Notes under the pieces: generated by a model
What the model was told of the DNA's origin: nothing
What the model saw: only the letters and a program-made list of their open reading frames with translations
Database searches by the model: none
From: Lysinibacillus pakistanensis
Lineage (GTDB): Bacteria > Bacillota > Bacilli > Bacillales_A > Planococcaceae
Assembly: GCA_001312325.1 (NCBI GenBank)
Contig: BBDJ01000023.1
Coordinates: forward strand, 1-64,000
DNA length: 64,000 nt
Direction: 5' to 3'
Position numbers and translations under genes: made by a program
Part shown: positions 40,847 through 50,800 of the stretch, one piece after another
Layout: each line of letters opens with the position of its first letter
How positions within the stretch are numbered: position 1 is the first letter of the stretch

Positions 40847-43025
40847 ATGACAATTATCGGAATGTTGCATCATCGACTTGACCCAACAACCGTTATTAAG
40901 TCATATGCATATGCAGCCGTTGCAAAAGCGGAAGGGGCTCAATTTTTTTTATTTTACACCAAAAAGCGTAGATTTTAACAAACGGTCCATAAGAGGAAAG
41001 GTATATGAAAATGGTGAATGGCTCGAAAAAAATAATGCCTTTCCCAGATGTAGTTTATAATGCAGGTAGTCCAGAAAAATTATCAGTTTCAAAGGAAATT
41101 ATTGATAAATTAAAAGATGAAATCCCATTTACAACGCATTCTATAGGGAATAAATGGAACGTAATGAAGCGTCTAAAGGAAGCAAAGGAATTTGATAAAT
41201 ATTTAATTCCAACAGAAATTGTAAAAAAATGCTGAGTTATTTCATAAATTTTTTTCTTACTATAAAAAAAGTCGTATTTAAGCCGATAGACGGTCGCAAG
41301 GGAAAAGGCATTTATTTTATAACGAAAGCAGATAGTACGAATTTTGAGGTAAGAAAGGATAGTGAAAACCGAGTATATTCCAAGCACCAGCTAGATGAAT
41401 TAATTAAAGGGCAACTTGCTACAGGAACCTTTATCATGCAGCCGTATATCCAATCTAAAACGAAGGCAGGTCAGGTTTATGATTTCCGTCTTCATGTGCA
41501 AAAAAAATGGCGAGGGTAAATGGGTTATCACTACTATTTATCCGAGAATTGCCCCTGCTGGTTCGATTATTCCGAATATCAATAATGGAGGATTTACGAA
41601 TTATTTAGATCCTTTCTTGGAGCAGGAATTCAAGGAAGAGGCCTTTGATATTCGACGTATGCTAGAGCATTTCTCCTTAACATTAGCTCAACACCTAGAT
41701 GAAATTCAGATGGTGCAATTTGGAGAGGTGATTGATGAAATTGGGATTGATGTGGGCTTAGATGAGCAACAAAAAAATTTGGATGTATGAAGTAAACTGG
41801 CGACCAGGTTGTCCTCCTGCTTTTTATTTAGAACTAGATGTTGTGATTAATTCTATTCGCTATGCAATGTATCTTGCGAAAAATCAAAAACAAATGAAAA
41901 AAGGAATTAATCAACAAAAACAAAAACCACAACCAAAAGAGCAGCAGAAACCGATTATTGCTATTACGGGAAGTGCTGGGAAAACAACATCTAAAGCTTT
42001 TCTAGGCTCAATATTATCGAGAAAATGGAAAATTTTCGAGTCGAAAGATTATTGGAATACGACTGAGCATACAAAAAAACATGCTGAGGAAATTAACGCT
42101 TCTCATGAGGCGGTAGTGCTTGAGTATGGAATGGCTTACCCAGGTATCATTACGAATCACTGTAGTATTATTCAACCGAATATTAGTGTTATTACAAATA
42201 TTGGGTTAGCACACGTTGGTAATTTTGATGGAGATATTAAGGGTGTGGCAAAGGCAAAATCTGAATTAATTCATGGAATGGATCAAAGTGGTTTATTAAT
42301 CTTGAATAAGGATGATGATAACTCTAGGTTTTTAGAAACACAGCAATTTAAAGGGAAAATTATAACGGTTGGTATTCATCGTCCCGCAGATTATAAAGCC
42401 TATGATATTCAATATAAGGATGTTGGTATGACCTTTAAAATAAAGCTTCAGGGACAGGAAATAACAATGTATATTCCTATTTTAGGAGAACATCATGTTT
42501 ATAATGCTCTGAATGCCATCGCAGTTGCGGATACCTTAGGGTTTAGTCCAATAGATATTCAAGCAGGGCTGAATTTCAAAAAAACCGCCTAGACGGCTTA
42601 CGATTTATAATTGTCGTGATAATATTACTGTTATTGATGATACAGTTCATTCTCATCCTCAGGGTGTGCGTGCGGCGATTGACGTACTGACAAATATAGC
42701 GAAGAAACGTAAAATTGCCATCATTGGTCAAATGCGAGAATTAGGGGATTTGCGAGAAGAAGAGTATCGTAAGTTGGGTGAATATGTTTATGAGCAGGAC
42801 ATAGATCTTTTTATCACATATGGCTTTAGAACGGAGGAAATGGGCGCCGCTGCAAAGGCAATAGGGATGGACCCAGCGAAAGTTTATCATTTTCTAAATA
42901 AAGATGAGCTCCATGCACTGTTAGAGAAAATAATCGAACCACATGACACCATTTTAGTTAAGGGTGCTAGTAAAACGAATATGTTTGAGACAGTTAAATT
43001 TTTAGATGACACTTATAAGGTGTAA
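40847..43025 (+). CDS. YheC/D ATP-grasp - Mur ligase fusion protein
   Basis: Reconstructed 723 aa with two enzyme halves. Residues 1-350: YheC/YheD-type ATP-grasp (PDVVYNAGSPEKLSVSKE; KVVFKPIDGRKGKGIYFI; FIMQPYIQSKTKAGQVYDFR; metal motif MYEVNWRPGCPPAFYLE). Residues about 380-723: MurF-like ligase (P-loop AITGSAGKTTSKAFLG; VITNIGLAHVGNFDG; LGEHHVYNALNAIAVADTLG; VIDDTVHSHPQG). Seven 7- or 8-nt A/T runs (near 40941, 41028, 41223, 41264, 41503, 41770, 42580) each carry one extra base. YheC/D proteins are spore-coat-associated in Bacillus. The two halves suggest two consecutive ATP-dependent amide bonds; substrates unknown. ATG 40847 behind AAAGGGAGAG. Confidence 0.8.
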
Positions 43026-43028
43026 AAA

Positions 43029-43076
43029 AATCCGAGTAATTGTCTAAATATAAAAGGACAATTACTCGGGATATTT
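43029..43076. terminator. Rho-independent terminator (bidirectional)
   Basis: ATCCGAGTAATTGTC and GACAATTACTCGGGAT form a long stem around a 12-nt loop, with A and T tracts on the two sides, between convergent genes. Confidence 0.8.
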
Positions 43077-43113
43077 TTAAAGCAGTGGGGGATACATGTA
43101 CCCCCACCTTTTT

Positions 43114-44325
43114 TTACGCGACCTTTAAGATGAATTTTATTTCCCTGGCTGCATTGACAGCGTTTTGTTTAGCCTCTGACAATGTGGTACCCTCTGCAAT
43201 GACATATGCGTAGCGATGGCCCATGGATAGAGGAGGGGTTAGCAATGTTCCTCTTCTAGGTTTCACATAGACATCTACCACACCTGGTGATTTAGATGCC
43301 CTGGTTCTACCAATAACTCTCTCTAAAATCCCTTTACTTTCGACAATGACATATTTTGTGTAGACAAATTTTTTATGTCTTGGCTGAATATTTGGAGGCT
43401 CCCCTAATAATAGCTTTAATGTTTCTTCCACTAAATTAAAGCCAAATGCTGCAAAAATCATATTATTCATAGCGCCACCTGAAATTCTCGGATTAATCTC
43501 AATAAGCTTCCAGCCGTTTTTTTGTTAAACGAAGCTCTAAATGCAGCGCACCATTTTCAATGTTAAATATTGTAACAATGGATTGAAGTACTTCTTCAAG
43601 ACCAGCTTGTATATCTGATGGAGCTTTTACAAGAACCCCATAGCCTGTAATGATAAAACGTTTACCTTGTGTAATTTCTTGCTCTACAATACCGATCACA
43701 TGAGGCTGTCGCTTATAGACAATTGCCTCTACTAAATATTGAGGGCCATCAATATATTCTTCAATCATAATAGTTTCTCCTAAATTCTTATTTCGAAGAT
43801 AACGGAGATGATCGTTTAGTTGACTTGAATCCTTGGCTAATAAAACATCTTTTGAGCCAGTTGACTTTGGAGATTTGACAATAAGTGGGAATTCTAGGTT
43901 TGTCGGAATGGATTCATGTGGTTTGATAAGAAAAAAAACTTTGGCGAATAGGATTGATTTTTTTAAATAATTTCTAGTTTTTTTCTTTATCCTCCATCAT
44001 TTCAATGGCAGTTGATGATGTATAGTTATCACAAAATTCATCACATAAGATGGAAGCAATATGGACATAGGGATCGACAAAGCTAACAATCGTTTTTATT
44101 TCTAATCCTGATTTTGTTAATTTATAAATTTCATCCTTCATGTCTTCTATTTTTGACGTATCAACAAGAATCATTTTATGGATATCTGGATAGGCTCTTC
44201 TCTGCTGTAATTGCTTTTCATTGTTTGTAAAAAGTACTGTAAAAAAGCCCATTTTTTTCTGCTGCTCTCGTTGCTTCACGACTGGACCCAGATTTGTTTG
44301 TACCGATAAATATAATCGTTTTCAG
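43114..44325 (-). CDS. ATP-grasp carboxylate-amine ligase
   Basis: Reconstructed 402 aa. N-terminal Rossmann-like pre-ATP-grasp region (IIFIGTNKSGSSREATRAAE), central ATP-grasp (LEFPLIVKSPKSTGSKDVLL; MIEEYIDGPQYLVEAIVY), metal-binding KLIEINPRISGGAMNNMIF and a C-terminal lid domain. It resembles the BacD/L-amino-acid ligase and biotin-carboxylase-like group that joins amino acids. Breaks: 7-nt runs near 44256, 43981 and 43520, each read as 6. No ATG fits: CTG 44325 lies 8 nt after AAAAGGAG; GTG 44334 is too close to that site. Divergent from the MurF-like pair. Confidence 0.78.
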
Positions 44326-44441
44326 GTATATCACTCCTTTTAGTGGTACTTAGATACTTAATCACAATTATATATATGCGAAGAAATAGTTTTCCTCTAG
44401 TTATGTATCTTGTCTACATCCAAGCAACTTTTATGACCAGA

Positions 44442-44450
44442 CATATACTA
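44442..44450 (+). promoter_or_regulatory. Possible sporulation-type -10 element
   Basis: CATATAC followed by TA fits the mother-cell sigma-K/E -10 pattern CATANNNTA, 24 bp before the first MurF-like start. It is a short motif in A/T-rich DNA and may be chance. Confidence 0.2.
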
Positions 44451-44473
44451 GTTAGGAAAGGAGGGAAATTGAT

Positions 44474-45869
44474 ATGAAGCCTCTTACGGTGAAGAACTTA
44501 ACAGTGATAACTGCAGGCAATTTAGTGCAAGGATCCGAGGAAACATTGATTCAGCACGGGGCTTATCGACTAAAGCAAGTGAAAAAAACAAATACGGCTC
44601 TTTTTACGAGTAAACGTATTGTTAATTGGAAAAGTCTTGAACCACTTTATCCACTAGTGTTAGTTACAGATTGGTCATACAGTCATAATGAAATTCCTAG
44701 GCAAATCATTACTATAAAAGTAACAAATGCAGATGAAGCTTACTGGAAATTTGTAAACTTTTATCGAGATCAATTTAATATTCCAGTAGTAACCATTACA
44801 GGTACTTCTGGTAAAACCACAACAAAAGAGATGATTAAACATATACTTTCAGCAGAAAAAAAAGTATCTGCAACAACTCTTAGCAGTAATTCTAGGACAG
44901 CATCTTTACAATATTTACTAAGCATTGATGAGGAAACAGAGGCGGCCGTTTTTGAGACTGCTGTTGGCTCACCAGGAGATGTAACAAAGGCAGGAAAATA
45001 TTTTAAACCAACGATTGGTATTATTACAAATATTGGGGCACACCACTTAAATTATTGTAAAACATTGGAGGGCTATATCCAGGCAAAGGGAGAAATGCTA
45101 GATATTATTCATCCAAAGGGCACATTAATTATTAATGCTGAGGATAAGAACACCAAAAAAAATAGATTTTTCAAGATTTCCTGGCAACATAATTAAAATA
45201 GGAAAGCATGAATCCTGTGATTTTAGAGCTATCAATATTCGTTATCATAATAATGGAATGCTTTTTACTATTATTCATAACAACAAGAGCTTTGAGGTAT
45301 TCGTACCAGGGTTTGGTGAACATCAAGTATATAATGCATTAGAAGCTATTGCAGCTGTTTATGAAATAGGTATAACCATTCCAATGGCAGCAAAACAACT
45401 ACAATCCTTTCGGCATCTGAATAAGCAGCTTCAGTTATTTGAAGGTATTAATCATTCCGTGCTTATAGATGATACCTGGAGTATAACAACTACTTCGTTG
45501 GAGGCAGCTTTAAAAGTTTTACAGGCGCTTGGAAAGGACAAGAAGAAAATTGCAGTCATTGGAACAATTACCGATTTAGGCTCATGGGGATATATCATTC
45601 ATGAGCAGGCAGGAGAATTGATTCATCAAATTGGTGTAGATGTTCTAGTTACTATCGGAGAGCATGCACGAATTATGGCAGATCATGCTGTTGACTTAGG
45701 GCTTAGTTCACCAGTTTATACATTTAAAAATAGTTTGCTCGCCTATAAACTATTACAAGATATAGTTGACGAAAATACGATTCTTCTTGTTAAAGGAGAT
45801 ATGTATAGTAAGCAGGTTTCTAATTTAGCAACAGATCTAAAAAGAAAGCAAGGATTACCACCTGAATAA
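44474..45869 (+). CDS. MurF-like ligase, copy 1
   Basis: Reconstructed 464 aa Mur-ligase family protein: an N-terminal MurF-like domain (residues 1-100), P-loop TITGTSGKTTTKEMIKHIL, IGIITNIGAHHLNYCKTLEG, central FVPGFGEHQVYNALEAIAAV and C-terminal VLIDDTWSITTTSLEAALKV. Mur ligases couple ATP hydrolysis to addition of an amino acid or peptide to a carboxylate. It is a paralogue, not the housekeeping MurF, judging by context and divergence. One 8-A run near 45157-45164 (read 7). Start ATG after AAAGGAGGG. Confidence 0.82.
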
Positions 45870-45961
45870 TTTGGTTATCAATTCATTACAATATGCTAAT
45901 AAATTTGTTTTCGCTTCTCGCTAGCTTAGCGATGTATTTCAAAGAAGGGGGGAGAGTAAAT

Positions 45962-47349
45962 TTGCAACAAATAAATGTAAAAGACCTAAGGAAGGTATTG
46001 CAAGGGGATTTATTGTGCGGTTCTGAACAATGGTCTGTCAAGCAGGCAATTTATTATAACCGGCATGATTTGACTCAAAGTCATACGCTCATGTTTGTAA
46101 GTAGGGGAGATACTATCAATTGGCAGGAGATAGATCGCAAAGGTCCAGCGCTAGTTATTTCAGATAAATCGTCAGCAGAATTAAAAAAATGCATTAGCCA
46201 ATACAACTGTTATCCAAGTGAAAAGCATTGGGCAGGCATATTGGACATTTATTGACTATTATCGAAATCTATTTCAAATACCAGTGGTTGCTTTGACAGG
46301 GACCTGTGGAAAAACAACAACAAAAGAAATGATTAAGCATATTGCTAGCCGAGAATGGAATGTTCAAGCATCTGTTAGCAGTAAAAATGAACCTCGCCAA
46401 TCCTTACCGTATTTAACGGGAATTGATAAGTCAACAGAAGCAGCCATTTTTGAATTAGGTTTAGGAAATACAGGAAATATTAAACATCAGTGTATGATCT
46501 ATCAGCCTACCATTGGTATTATTACAAATATTGGTGTACATCATCTTGATGGATGTGGAAATCTTGAAGGCTATATAAAGGCAAAGGCGGAAATTTTAGA
46601 AGGTATTTCAGAAGGTGGCACATTAATTATTAATGCAGATGATGAAAACACCAAAAAAAATACCCTTGCATACTTTCAAAGGGAAAATTATTACCGTTGG
46701 TGTACATGAACAGGCAGACTATAAAGCCACTACCATACAATTTAAGAAAAATGGCATGAAGTTTGTACTGCAGGTGTCAGGTGCAAAGTATAATGTATTT
46801 GTTCCTGGCTATGGAGAACACCAAGTATACAATGCCTTATCGGCTATCGCTGCGGCAAAGGAAATGGGATTATCCTTCAATACAGCCATCGCTGGTTTGA
46901 GAACATTTAAACCAATGGCCAGACATCTAGAATTTTCAACGGGCATGGGAGAAAGTACAATAGTAGATGATACATGGACCAATAATCCAACTTCTGTTGA
47001 AGCAGCCTTAAAAGTATTAGATACAATAGGAAAAGGAAAGAAAGTCATTCTTATTTTAGGAGATATTAAACGATTAGGTAGCTTTGAGGAAAAGTATCAT
47101 CGAGAAATTGGCTCGTTGGTTGCCAAAAGAGATATTCATACGCTTATTACCATTGGCAATCGAGCAGAGCATATCGCAAAGCAAGCGATAAAGGAAGGCT
47201 CGAAGGCAGAAATTCATATATTTAAGGATGTCGCAGGTGTTTTGGATCTACTAAAATCCCAGCTTGATTCTGAAACGATTGTATTAATAAAGGGACCAAT
47301 GTCGAGTCGATCCATGATAGAGTTTGCCAATCAATTGAAAGAAAAATAA
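45962..47349 (+). CDS. MurF-like ligase, copy 2
   Basis: Reconstructed 461 aa, colinear with the preceding gene: P-loop ALTGTCGKTTTKEMIKHIAS, GIITNIGVHHLDGCGNLEGY, FVPGYGEHQVYNALSAIAAA, STIVDDTWTNNPTSVEAALK and SETIVLIKGPMSSRSMIEFA. TTG 45962 follows AAGGGGGGAGAG. Runs at about 46183-46189 (7 A, read 6) and 46655-46662 (8 A, read 7) break it. Tandem duplication of copy 1 is clear, but P-loop Cys versus Ser and different N-domains suggest distinct substrates. Confidence 0.82.
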
Positions 47350-47382
47350 CAAGCTAGATGAAATTTTGTATCAAAACGAAGC

Positions 47383-47583
47383 CTAAGTAATAAATAGGAT
47401 TGTAGCCTCAAATATCTTCTGTGCGAAAGAAAATCGACAGTGAGGCCGACTCGTTGTTGCTGTTGCTATCTTTCGCACAGATAACTTGCCATTGGACGTG
47501 AAATTAGTCTCTTTGTTCCACTGGCGTTGGAAGCGGGTCATACCTCGCTCAAATAAATTATTCATAGACAAATACTTTGCCAT
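47383..47583 (-). repeat. Hairpin-containing intergenic element with short frame
   Basis: TCTGTGCGAAAGA (47418-47430) and TCTTTCGCACAGA (47469-47481) are perfect 13-bp inverted repeats around 38 nt. The region also holds a 66-aa minus-strand frame (FERGMTRFQRQWNKE, HCRFSFAQKI) that looks more like read-through of a repeat than a folded protein. It has no clear ribosome binding site. I suspect a dispersed intergenic repeat; copies elsewhere cannot be checked here. Confidence 0.4.
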
Positions 47584-47620
47584 TAAATATTACCTCTATC
47601 ATGTTTTTTAACGCTTAAAA

Positions 47621-47652
47621 AAAGAAGTACCCTCGTGGAGGAATACTTCTTT
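47621..47652. terminator. Rho-independent terminator
   Basis: AAAGAAGTA and TACTTCTTT form a perfect stem around a 14-nt loop, preceded by AAAAA and followed by ATAT. It probably ends the NlpC/P60 gene on the minus strand. Confidence 0.65.
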
Positions 47653-47708
47653 ATATAGTTATTCTATAGTATCAACTAAAGAAGATTATAACCTTTTGTC
47701 ATAGCCTT

Positions 47709-48668
47709 TCACTCAAATTGAATTGTTGTTAATTTGAAAAAAACACGTTTAGCCGTAATATAATGCTTGTCATAATAATCGACGAACATTACTCTAGTAA
47801 TAATTCCATTTGAATTAGGAATCATAATACGATAATCTCCTGCATATATGCCTACCATTGAAGGTGTTTGAGATCCTGGGGTACTATTAAAGAATACTAA
47901 ATCGCCTTTCTTTAAATTTGTACGTGAAACCGTAGTTCCTAATTTCATTTGCTCTTTTAAATTGGTTGTACCAAGTTGTACACCACTTTTACGGTAAACA
48001 TACTCGACAAATCCAGGGCCTGTAAAACGGAGATTTTTTTCATTAATCGTTGAACTCATCGTCACTTTATCTTTATAGCTATAAGCGTTTTCGACAACTT
48101 TATCACCCTTTGTTGCAGGGTTAGCAGAAAGTAGGGTAGGTAAGACTCTGCGGGCTGTTACATAATTTTCTGTATAATAGGGTTTGCTGCTTAAATCAGA
48201 AATTACAATGTTCTGTTTAGAATCAGCCATGTGAATGATTTTATTATTCCCAATATACATGCCTACATGATCAGGATCTGTACCAGTTTTTTTACTTTTA
48301 AAGAATAATAAATCACCCTTTTGTAGTTGATTTTTAGCTACATATGTTCCTTGCTTCATCATATAATCTTCATTGTACGTTGCAAGATCGACACCATTTT
48401 TCTCAAAAATGTACATCAAAAATGAAGCACATGAAAATTTATATGGATATGTAGGCTTGTATACCGTATTGCTGTATGTTGCCTTTCCAATTAAACTTTT
48501 ACCAGTTTGAATTAGTTGCTCTGCCTTTGCAGCAACAGCCTGTTGATTGTTGAGATTATTAATAGTAGCAGCTTCGACCTCTATTGGCTGAACAGCTGGC
48601 TGTACCATTCCTAATGTAGTAAAACCTATTGATAATGCTAGTGTAGTGCTTAAAAATCGTTTATTCAT
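47709..48668 (-). CDS. Secreted protein with tandem NlpC/P60 domains
   Basis: 319 aa as read; a 7-T run near 47738 read as 6 would end it at 47729 (AKRVFSN). Signal peptide: NKRFLSTTLALSIGFTTLGM. Domain 1 (about 55-165) keeps the catalytic set: Cys in FSCASFLMYI, His in PDHVGMYIGN and KIIHMADS. Domain 2 (about 185-312) aligns with it, but the Cys position reads LRFTGPGFVEYV and the His position PSMVGIYAGD, so it is probably inactive and may serve binding. Start ATG after AGGAGGTAAC. It follows the MurF-like genes convergently. Confidence 0.85.
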   Translation of the reverse strand: MNKRFLSTTLALSIGFTTLGMVQPAVQPIEVEAATINNLNNQQAVAAKAEQLIQTGKSLIGKATYSNTVYKPTYPYKFSCASFLMYIFEKNGVDLATYNEDYMMKQGTYVAKNQLQKGDLLFFKSKKTGTDPDHVGMYIGNNKIIHMADSKQNIVISDLSSKPYYTENYVTARRVLPTLLSANPATKGDKVVENAYSYKDKVTMSSTINEKNLRFTGPGFVEYVYRKSGVQLGTTNLKEQMKLGTTVSRTNLKKGDLVFFNSTPGSQTPSMVGIYAGDYRIMIPNSNGIITRVMFVDYYDKHYITAKRVFFKLTTIQFE

Positions 48669-48967
48669 GTTGTTAGTTACCTCCTAAAGCTAATGCTAGG
48701 ATTAATCCTATTTTGGCTCGCCATTGGAATTAATCGTAGCATGAAAAAGCAAGGCTTCTTCGAGGTAAATGTTACCACGCATTGCTGGTAATTGCCCTAA
48801 TAGCTTGATATAAAAGGCTTCATCGCTGGAATTTACAGTTTCATTACAAATGTTTCAATAGGATGTATTGATCTTCATTCAGCCATTGTTTTTTGTATCG
48901 AAAGCATAGCGGCAGCTACATTTACGCCAAGGCGAAATTGATCTATAATGACTAATTCTAGAATGAT
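48669..48967. other. Intergenic stretch without a clear gene
   Basis: About 300 bp. Minus-strand scraps such as FRLGVNVAAAMLSIQKTMAE look like a decayed coding tail but match no family I recognise. The ribosome binding site of the NlpC/P60 gene lies at its left edge. Confidence 0.4.
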
Positions 48968-49364
48968 TTAATAAACCCTTTTAAATTGGAGTCGAAAGGA
49001 ATTTTTTGCACATCCAGTAAGTATAATCAAAGCGTATGCCCATAGCAGCCACGAGGCAAAAAAGCGATCCATGTCTGCTGATAAATTGGTGAAGATTTTA
49101 TCAAAATATAGTAGGACAATTGCATCTATTAGCATACCAGGCAGTGCAATATAAATGGCTGCTTGTAAACGTCTTATGCCTGTGCAATTTTTTTATTGAA
49201 TAAATAGGGATTGTCACCATCCAAATTACTGGAACAACAAATAGATATGTACACATAATAATTAAAGGGTGCTCAAGCGTAAAAAAAGAATGGACCAGCG
49301 AGTCTAAAAAAACGCGCTTGCTGCTAGCCAAATAAAAAAATCCCCAGAGCAAAAAGAATGGCAT
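48968..49364 (-). CDS. DUF5367-like membrane protein
   Basis: Reconstructed 130 aa, four helices: MPFFLLWGFFIWLAASAFF, then PLIIMCTYLFVVPVIWMVTI, AAIYIALPGMLIDAIVLLYF and SWLLWAYALIILTG. Four 7-nt runs (near 49102-49340: three T-runs in the coding sense and one A-run near 49189) each need one base less; the final length is then a whole number of codons. ATG 49364 follows CAGGAGGT, 19 bp after the TetR stop. Family assignment rests on pattern only. Confidence 0.65.
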
Positions 49365-49383
49365 TGTTTTACCTCCTGAAAAA

Positions 49384-49957
49384 TCATTTTCCTAGCTGAT
49401 AAAGTGTAACAACAATTTTTTTCAAGTTCTTCATAAAACTGATCGATTGGAAAGTCCTCTAGCACCATGACCTGCAAAGCCAAACCATCCATTAGCGCAT
49501 TAAAGAAAATGCTCCAACTCTCCAACGAGACACCTTTTATTGGTGACTTTTCCCATAGCTTTGTCAGAGCTTTGAATAGACTTTCATTTTCAGATTTTAA
49601 GATATCAGCAATTTGCTGTTTAATGGAGGGATTATTAAAGCCGATAACAATCAAGGTGAAAAATAGTTTATGATAAAAGACATTATTTTCGTAACGGCTC
49701 TTTGCTGATTGAAGTGCAATTTGAATAAATTCTTTGCTTGCTACTGAAAGCTCGCTCCAGGAATCTTGACAAATGCTTTGGATAATTTCAAGTAAAATTT
49801 GCTCTTTCGTTTTAAAATGATAATAAATGGTGCCTTGTGTCACGCCAGCTTGCTCTGCAACAGCCTTCAATGTGAATTTTTCAATACCATTGTGGACTAA
49901 ACATTGCTTGGCTGCTGTTAATAGCTCTGCTTTTGCTATACCTGTTGGTTTTGCCAT
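49384..49957 (-). CDS. TetR family regulator 1
   Basis: Reconstructed 190 aa. N-terminal TetR helix-turn-helix: FTLKAVAEQAGVTQGTIYYH then FKTKEQILLEI. A 7-T run near 49416 (read 6) gives the natural ending LEKIVVTLYQLGK; the uncorrected frame runs into the next gene. A perfect 9-bp palindrome lies 21 bp upstream of the start. It probably represses itself and the downstream membrane protein. Confidence 0.87.
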
Positions 49958-49978
49958 TAAAATTCCTCCCAGTTTAAT

Positions 49979-50000
49979 TAGTTAGTTGAATAACTAACTA
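49979..50000. promoter_or_regulatory. TetR-type operator palindrome
   Basis: TAGTTAGTT-GAAT-AACTAACTA is a perfect 9-bp inverted repeat just upstream of the TetR gene (start 49957). Confidence 0.65.
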
Positions 50001-50048
50001 TAAAATATCAAAAAATTTATTGATTGACAAGTGGAAAGAACATTAAAA

Positions 50049-50156
50049 GTGACGGATAGACTAGCCAAAAAGATGGATAGAACTACAATATTGAAGGATA
50101 GTAGTATTGCAGCGGCAAAAACCCTTCGCCAGCAGGTACAACAATCTGCATTGTAA
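50049..50156 (+). CDS. Possible 35-aa protein or gene remnant
   Basis: GTG 50049 opens a 35-aa frame (RLAKKMDRTTILKDSSIAAA, TLRQQVQQSAL) ending just before a terminator. Its composition looks like coding DNA, but the ribosome binding site is weak (GGAAAG far upstream). It may be the tail of a lost gene. Confidence 0.3.
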   Translation: MTDRLAKKMDRTTILKDSSIAAAKTLRQQVQQSAL

Positions 50157-50157
50157 T

Positions 50158-50190
50158 AAAAACATGACTTCCTTGAGAGGCCATGTTTTT
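50158..50190 (+). terminator. Rho-independent terminator
   Basis: AAAAACATG and CATGTTTTT form the stem; the T-rich arm ends at 50190. Confidence 0.65.
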
Positions 50191-50206
50191 CCTATCACTT
50201 AGTCAT

Positions 50207-50788
50207 TTATTTGCCTTCATTAAGCGTAACTGCATGAATGCCCTCAATAAAGGTATTTAATAAGATTGAAAAGCTTTTATTGATATCAAGGGGCATACCG
50301 AATCCTCCCATCTGTTCAATGGAAGTGAATCCATGTAGAATACTTCGTAATCCTCTAACCATATGAATCGCCATTTCTTCTTGCAAATTATAGGCATCTA
50401 GCACTTGAAGGACAAGTTGTACAACAGATCTTTGGGCCTGCTGTAGTTCTTGATCGTTAGAATCAGGAAAGCGGGTGCTAGCATCATATAATCCGGGATG
50501 CTCTCGGACAAATTGAATATATGCTTTACTAATTGCACGAATGGCATCATCACCTGAACGTCCAACTGCAGCTTGAAGCATATATTCATTAAGTTTTTTT
50601 ACACCTTGAATGGCTAACTTCTGCCTCAATTCATGTAATCCATCAAGATGGTTATACAAAGAAGGCGGTCGCACGTCCAATTTTTCTGCTAATAGTCCGA
50701 TTGAAAGTTGGTCCAATCCTTGTTTATCAATTATATCCGTTGCTTTTTTTAAAATAATAGATAATTCTAATTTCATACGACGGGACAT
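50207..50788 (-). CDS. TetR family regulator 2
   Basis: 193 aa, intact. DNA-binding part: IIDKQGLDQLSIGLLAEKLD then VRPPSLYNHLDGLHELRQKL; C-terminal ligand domain of the WHG type (VRGLRSILHGFTSIEQMGGF). ATG 50788 is 9 nt after AGGAG, and that site overlaps the stop region of the upstream MBL gene. A TATTAGT-type palindrome in front of the MBL gene is its likely operator. Confidence 0.87.
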   Translation of the reverse strand: MSRRMKLELSIILKKATDIIDKQGLDQLSIGLLAEKLDVRPPSLYNHLDGLHELRQKLAIQGVKKLNEYMLQAAVGRSGDDAIRAISKAYIQFVREHPGLYDASTRFPDSNDQELQQAQRSVVQLVLQVLDAYNLQEEMAIHMVRGLRSILHGFTSIEQMGGFGMPLDINKSFSILLNTFIEGIHAVTLNEGK

Positions 50789-50800
50789 TATTTTCATCTC

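Noticed and set aside
44474..45869. Housekeeping murF
   Set aside because: There are two tandem copies outside any mur or ddl context, next to ATP-grasp genes, with divergent N-domains; the call is kept as MurF-like.
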